Below, one piece after another: positions 60,618 through 64,000 of a stretch of DNA of 64,000 nt. The notes below the pieces were generated by a model. It had not been told where the DNA came from and did no database searches. It saw only the letters and a program-made list of their open reading frames with translations. This DNA comes from Pseudopedobacter alpinus. GTDB taxonomy: Bacteria; Bacteroidota; Bacteroidia; Sphingobacteriales; Sphingobacteriaceae. The DNA is taken from positions 1-64,000 of the forward strand of contig NZ_JBHULV010000014.1 in the NCBI RefSeq assembly GCF_042684645.1, written 5' to 3'. Numbering within the stretch: the first letter of the stretch is position 1; every line of letters begins with the position of its first letter. Position numbers and translations under genes: made by a program.

Positions 60618-61631
60618 TTAATAGAATTTTAAGGTACAGCCTGCCCAAGAATAACCAACGCCAAAACCTGCTAATAGGATTTTTTGATCAGCTTTAATTT
60701 TTCCTTGTTCCATGGCTTCACATAAGGCAATTGGAATAGTAGAAGAAACCGTATTGCCACAGTTTTCTAAAAAGACAAAGAACTTTTGTTCATCTATGCC
60801 AATTTTTTTGCGCAGATGGTTTAACATATATTTATTGGCCTGATGAAAAATATATAAATCAATATCTTCACGATTTAAATTGGCTTTGCTTAAAACTTGA
60901 TTTACTAAAGAGGGTACAGAAGATAAAGTGAAATTAAAAATCTCTGAACCGTTCATGTATAAATCTGCATCAGTGTGCACATTGTCATATTCGTCTGTAA
61001 TTTCTTTAACCTGATTTGTTTTTCCTTGTCTAAACCTCATTCCACCACTTTTTACAATCAAATTTTCGGCACCACCACCGTCTGTACCAAAAATAAAATG
61101 ATTTAATGAACACCGTCCTTTTTCTTTGGTCAGAAAAGTCGCTGAAGCGGCGTCTCCAAAAATGGTTAAGTTGCTTTTGTCTTTGGGGTTTATAAACTTC
61201 GAATAAGTTTCTGAGGTGATTAACAAAACATTATCTACTAATCCACCATCTATTAAGCCTTTTGCTAAACTCAATCCGTAAACGTAGCCAGAACAACCGA
61301 GGTTAAAGTCTAAAGCGCCAACTGTGTTACTTAAGCCCAGTTTTTCCTGAACAATACAGGCTGTTGTAGGTAAAAAATAATCGGCGCTTTGTGTACAAAG
61401 CAATATAAATTGAATTTTATTTTTATCGATCTTTTGCTCTGCAAATAGTTTCTCGGCTACTTGTACCGCCATGTCAGAAGAGAATTCGTCTGCACTAGCA
61501 ATATGCCTATTATAAATACCAGTTTTCGAGCTTATTTTATCTATACCCCATTCTGGGAACTGCCGATTTATGGTCTCATTATCTAAAGTATCTGCCGGTA
61601 AATAATAGGTTAGAGAATGTATAAACGCCAT
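60618..61631 (-). CDS. Ketoacyl-ACP synthase III (FabH-like), copy 1
   Basis: The 337-residue thiolase-fold enzyme has the catalytic Cys in FNLGCSGYVYGLSLA, the His in YIFHQANKYML and the Asn in ENCGNTVSSTIP, a complete C-H-N triad. FabH enzymes condense an acyl-CoA with malonyl-ACP. The gene lies in a cell-surface glycan operon, not with fab genes, so a dedicated function is inferred. It is a diverged paralogue of the gene at 62387. Confidence 0.9.
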   Translation of the reverse strand: MAFIHSLTYYLPADTLDNETINRQFPEWGIDKISSKTGIYNRHIASADEFSSDMAVQVAEKLFAEQKIDKNKIQFILLCTQSADYFLPTTACIVQEKLGLSNTVGALDFNLGCSGYVYGLSLAKGLIDGGLVDNVLLITSETYSKFINPKDKSNLTIFGDAASATFLTKEKGRCSLNHFIFGTDGGGAENLIVKSGGMRFRQGKTNQVKEITDEYDNVHTDADLYMNGSEIFNFTLSSVPSLVNQVLSKANLNREDIDLYIFHQANKYMLNHLRKKIGIDEQKFFVFLENCGNTVSSTIPIALCEAMEQGKIKADQKILLAGFGVGYSWAGCTLKFY

Positions 61632-61634
61632 AAT

Positions 61635-62390
61635 TTATTGTATTGTAAATCCACCATCGAGTGTTAAATTTATACCAGTAACCCATTTGCTAGCATCGGA
61701 GAGAAGATAAATACAAGCATTCGCTACATCTTTTGGCTCACCATATCCTAAGGGGTATTTTCTTTCATCAATTAGTAACTGTTCTGTGGTTATGTCGTGT
61801 GATTTGTTCCACATCTCTGTTTTTACCATGCCAGGGTTTACAGAATTAACCCTTATGTTTTGCTTTGCTAATTCTACTGCTAAAACTTTTTGTATACCGT
61901 TTATTGCTCCTTTAGATGCGCAATAAATGGAATTTCCAATAGTTCCAATGGAGACTCCTCCAATAGAAGAAATAAAAATTATAGAAGCATTTTTATTGAG
62001 CTTTTTATTTTTTATGAGAAGATTGATAAGTAATATGGGAGCCATAAAATTAGTGCTCATCATATTTTCTAAGTCGCCTGAAGTAACAAATTTGAATGGT
62101 ATGGTTCTCATAATTCCCGCGTTTAATACCAATCCATCTAATTTTGGGAGATTATTCACCAATTCTTCCGTTTGGCTCTTATTGTTTAAGTCTGCCAAAA
62201 AGCTTAAATTATCGTCACCCTCAAGTTTCGAGAAAGTATCATTCAGTCTTTCATTATTCCTTCCCGTTATAAAAACATTAGCTCCAATTTTCGAACAACT
62301 AATTGCTGTTTCTTTTCCTATTCCAGAGGATGCCCCCGTAACCAAAATAGTTTTGTTATCTAAAGAAAACGGATTTAATATTTCTCTCAT
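61635..62390 (-). CDS. SDR-family reductase, FabG-like
   Basis: The 251-residue classical short-chain dehydrogenase has the cofactor motif LVTGASSGIGKETAI, LNAGIM, a catalytic Ser in IFISSIGGVSIG, YCASKGAINGIQK (Tyr-x3-Lys) and RVNSVNPGMVKTEM. Lying between two KAS III genes and next to an ACP, it is likely to reduce a 3-ketoacyl-ACP to 3-hydroxyacyl-ACP. It overlaps the upstream KAS gene by 4 nt. Confidence 0.88.
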   Translation of the reverse strand: MREILNPFSLDNKTILVTGASSGIGKETAISCSKIGANVFITGRNNERLNDTFSKLEGDDNLSFLADLNNKSQTEELVNNLPKLDGLVLNAGIMRTIPFKFVTSGDLENMMSTNFMAPILLINLLIKNKKLNKNASIIFISSIGGVSIGTIGNSIYCASKGAINGIQKVLAVELAKQNIRVNSVNPGMVKTEMWNKSHDITTEQLLIDERKYPLGYGEPKDVANACIYLLSDASKWVTGINLTLDGGFTIQ

Positions 62391-63445
62391 ATTTCAAGCA
62401 ATTCTGAAATGAAGGTGTTGTTCAATTTAACGAAACAAGTCCCCCAAGATAGGCCTACGCCAAACCCACATAAAATTAAATCACCTGTATAAGAGATTGA
62501 TTTTTCTCGTCCTATATGGTTTACAATAGTTAAGGGTATGGAAGCTGATGAAGTATTTCCAAATTCTTTTAAGGAATAGGGTATTTTTTCTGGATTTAAT
62601 TTTAACTTCTTTACAATCATTTTATTCATCATCAAATTTGCTTGATGAAAAAAGAAAAAATCTACACTAGTTAAATTTATTGAGAAAGACTCTACCAGTG
62701 CTTTAATGGTTTTGGGAGCTTGGCTGATGCCGAAAGAAAAGACATCCATCCCATCTAAGCTTAATTGTAGTTGGTTTCTTTCAATTCCATCAGCTATCAC
62801 TTTAGGTTCGAAAGAATCTTTTGAAGTTTGATTGCGAAAACCACCAGATTCGACCATAATAGATTGGTATCCGGACCCATCAGAGCCTAAATTGAAATGA
62901 ATGGGTTCTGCATGGTCATCATAAGTTAAACAAGTTGCCGAACCAGCGTCACCAAATAATGGCGTGGTACTTTTATCATTTTCGGAATTGATTTTACTAA
63001 TTGTATCTCCAACTAATAAAATTCCTTTTTTTAACCTCGTTGCGGCCATCATCCCAGAAATAATAGATAAACCATAAACATAGCCAGAGCAACCTAGGGG
63101 GACATCGAAAGCAATACATTCTTGTGACAAGCCTAATCTATCTTGTAAAATTGTAGAAGTTACGGGAAGGGTATAATCACCCGTTTGAGATACAAAAACT
63201 AAAATTTCAATTTCTTTTTTATCCCAATCTAAATCGTGGATGAGTTTTTCTGCCGCTGCTAAACATAAATCAGATGTGCAAATATGATCGTCTACAATTC
63301 TTCTAGCTTCAACCCCCGTTGTGGCTATAAATTTATCTATATCTTCTGAAGATAAATTGGCCAAATCGCGGTTTCTCTCCTGTTTTTTGGGTACGCATGC
63401 TGCGACTCCACTTATAGCAACAGAATGAGTTGAAAAGTTTGCCAT
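62387..63445 (-). CDS. Ketoacyl-ACP synthase III (FabH-like), copy 2
   Basis: The 352-residue product has the full triad: Cys in DVPLGCSGYVYGLS, His in FFFHQANLMMNK and Asn in EFGNTSSASIP. It differs from the copy at 60618 over most of its length, so the two probably accept different acyl chains or one performs a later step. It starts 3 nt after the ACP stop. Confidence 0.9.
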   Translation of the reverse strand: MANFSTHSVAISGVAACVPKKQERNRDLANLSSEDIDKFIATTGVEARRIVDDHICTSDLCLAAAEKLIHDLDWDKKEIEILVFVSQTGDYTLPVTSTILQDRLGLSQECIAFDVPLGCSGYVYGLSIISGMMAATRLKKGILLVGDTISKINSENDKSTTPLFGDAGSATCLTYDDHAEPIHFNLGSDGSGYQSIMVESGGFRNQTSKDSFEPKVIADGIERNQLQLSLDGMDVFSFGISQAPKTIKALVESFSINLTSVDFFFFHQANLMMNKMIVKKLKLNPEKIPYSLKEFGNTSSASIPLTIVNHIGREKSISYTGDLILCGFGVGLSWGTCFVKLNNTFISELLEI

Positions 63446-63448
63446 CCA

Positions 63449-63679
63449 CTAAGCTTTAGCCTCAATTTTCGAAAATAAATCTTGTATGGTGGTTGAAGTA
63501 CGGATGTCATCACCAGTAAGTTTTAAACTATACTCATCATCCACCATAGCAATCATAGAAAGTGCCAGCATAGAATCCCATTCTTCTAGTTGTTTAAACT
63601 GTGTGTCGGGTTTAATGGTGTTTAAATCGGTTTCTTCAAAAACCACATCTAATTTTGAAATAAAAGTTTTGATGTCCAT
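63449..63679 (-). CDS. Acyl carrier protein
   Basis: The 76-residue acidic helical protein has the phosphopantetheine Ser in LEEWDSMLALSMIAMVDDEY. It carries growing acyl chains as thioesters. Its place in a glycan operon beside two KAS III genes and an SDR implies a dedicated ACP rather than the housekeeping one. A 12-bp gap separates it from the aminotransferase. Confidence 0.88.
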   Translation of the reverse strand: MDIKTFISKLDVVFEETDLNTIKPDTQFKQLEEWDSMLALSMIAMVDDEYSLKLTGDDIRTSTTIQDLFSKIEAKA

Positions 63680-63691
63680 ATTTTTTTTAAT

Positions 63692-64000
63692 TTAATTATT
63701 TTGTGCTCTTAATAAAAGTCTAGCTATAAAATCTACCTCTTCTGTTGATAATCCATAATACAAAGGTAAACATAAAACTCTTCTACAAATTTTATCTGTA
63801 ATAGGAGTAGCTGTTTTTTCTACGTAATGGAGGTCATTTAAGGAAGGATAAAAATATCTCCTAGGATAAATCCAATTTTGGTTTAATAAAGATAAGGCTT
63901 TTAACAAGCTGTCTTCATTTTTAAATATGATAGGAAAGTACGCATAGTTAAAATCAGCATCTTGGTTTAATTCAATCAAATGAACATCAAGACCTTTTAA
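63692..64000 (-). CDS. DegT/DnrJ/EryC1-family aminotransferase, C-terminal part
   Basis: Only the last 102 codons are in the window; the frame is open to the right edge. The visible part (NWIYPRRYFYPSLNDLHYV, RRVLCLPLYYGLSTEEVDFIARLL) is the C-terminal region of PLP-dependent nucleotide-sugar aminotransferases such as VioA- or FdtB-type enzymes. It would make the amino sugar that the PglD-like enzyme acylates. The PLP-lysine lies outside the window. Confidence 0.85.
   Translation of the reverse strand, partial: LKGLDVHLIELNQDADFNYAYFPIIFKNEDSLLKALSLLNQNWIYPRRYFYPSLNDLHYVEKTATPITDKICRRVLCLPLYYGLSTEEVDFIARLLLRAQNN

Noticed and set aside
1..64000. tRNA, rRNA, CRISPR arrays, riboswitches
   Set aside because: I looked for tRNA T-loop motifs, regularly spaced direct repeats and known riboswitch cores by eye and saw none; a dedicated search would be more sensitive.

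Overview
The window looks like a chromosomal segment of a low-GC member of the Bacteroidota, most like a Pedobacter-type Sphingobacteriaceae. The signs are a TonB-dependent receptor with a carboxypeptidase-like N-terminal domain, outer-membrane barrels with '-AQ' signal peptides, -7 promoter boxes of the TAnnTTTG type, and few visible Shine-Dalgarno sites. This assignment comes from reading protein families, not from a database search.

Left part (1-32.7 kb), mostly core genes. A singleton lipoprotein gene sits between attC-like or repeat sequences. It is followed by a small membrane-associated protein, an outer-membrane protein and NhaA; a coiled-coil membrane protein; RuvX-RecQ; a glucose-6-phosphate module (zwf-pgl plus a ROK/polyphosphate-glucokinase-like kinase); a putative metal-uptake operon (His-rich protein, TonB receptor, lipoprotein); YbaB/EbfC with a UPF0173 hydrolase; mutY-ssb; an HU-TPR-29-aa basic protein-RNase G group; a PlsC-like acyltransferase; a small FeoB-associated-type Cys-rich membrane protein too short for routine ORF calling; TypA; an LTA-synthase-like sulfatase-fold enzyme; a multi-PAS hybrid kinase; GlyA; a Gfo/Idh/MocA oxidoreductase and ScpA. 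Several convergent pairs are separated by clear hairpin terminators. A 160-210 bp MITE-like element with 3-bp TAA target duplications occurs twice (22.3 and 38.9 kb).

Middle (32.7-36.4 kb), around a single MFS transporter. This region is mainly non-coding mosaic repeat DNA, with a ~355-bp direct repeat in two copies and several shorter shared blocks. The ORFs it throws up look artefactual.

Right part (36.4-64 kb), a surface-polysaccharide island transcribed leftward throughout. It holds about a dozen glycosyltransferases, a Wzy-like polymerase/ligase, a sugar epimerase, several left-handed beta-helix acyltransferases, an FkbM methyltransferase, a NodU/CmcH carbamoyltransferase, and at the right edge an aminotransferase (cut by the window)-ACP-KAS III-SDR-KAS III-PglD-like acyltransferase group. 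That last group could build a 3-hydroxyacyl (or similar) chain on an ACP and attach it to an amino sugar. Three toxin-antitoxin-like modules, one with a broken ParE toxin, sit in the 38-43 kb part.

The most unusual signal is a set of degenerate heptanucleotide (7-bp period) arrays inside three glycosyltransferase genes and in one intergenic region between 40.5 and 45.4 kb. In one gene the array coincides exactly with a frameshift that splits the glycosyltransferase into two overlapping ORFs. By arithmetic, gain of one heptamer (or loss of two) would rejoin them, which suggests phase or length variation. No rRNA, tRNA or CRISPR array was recognised.
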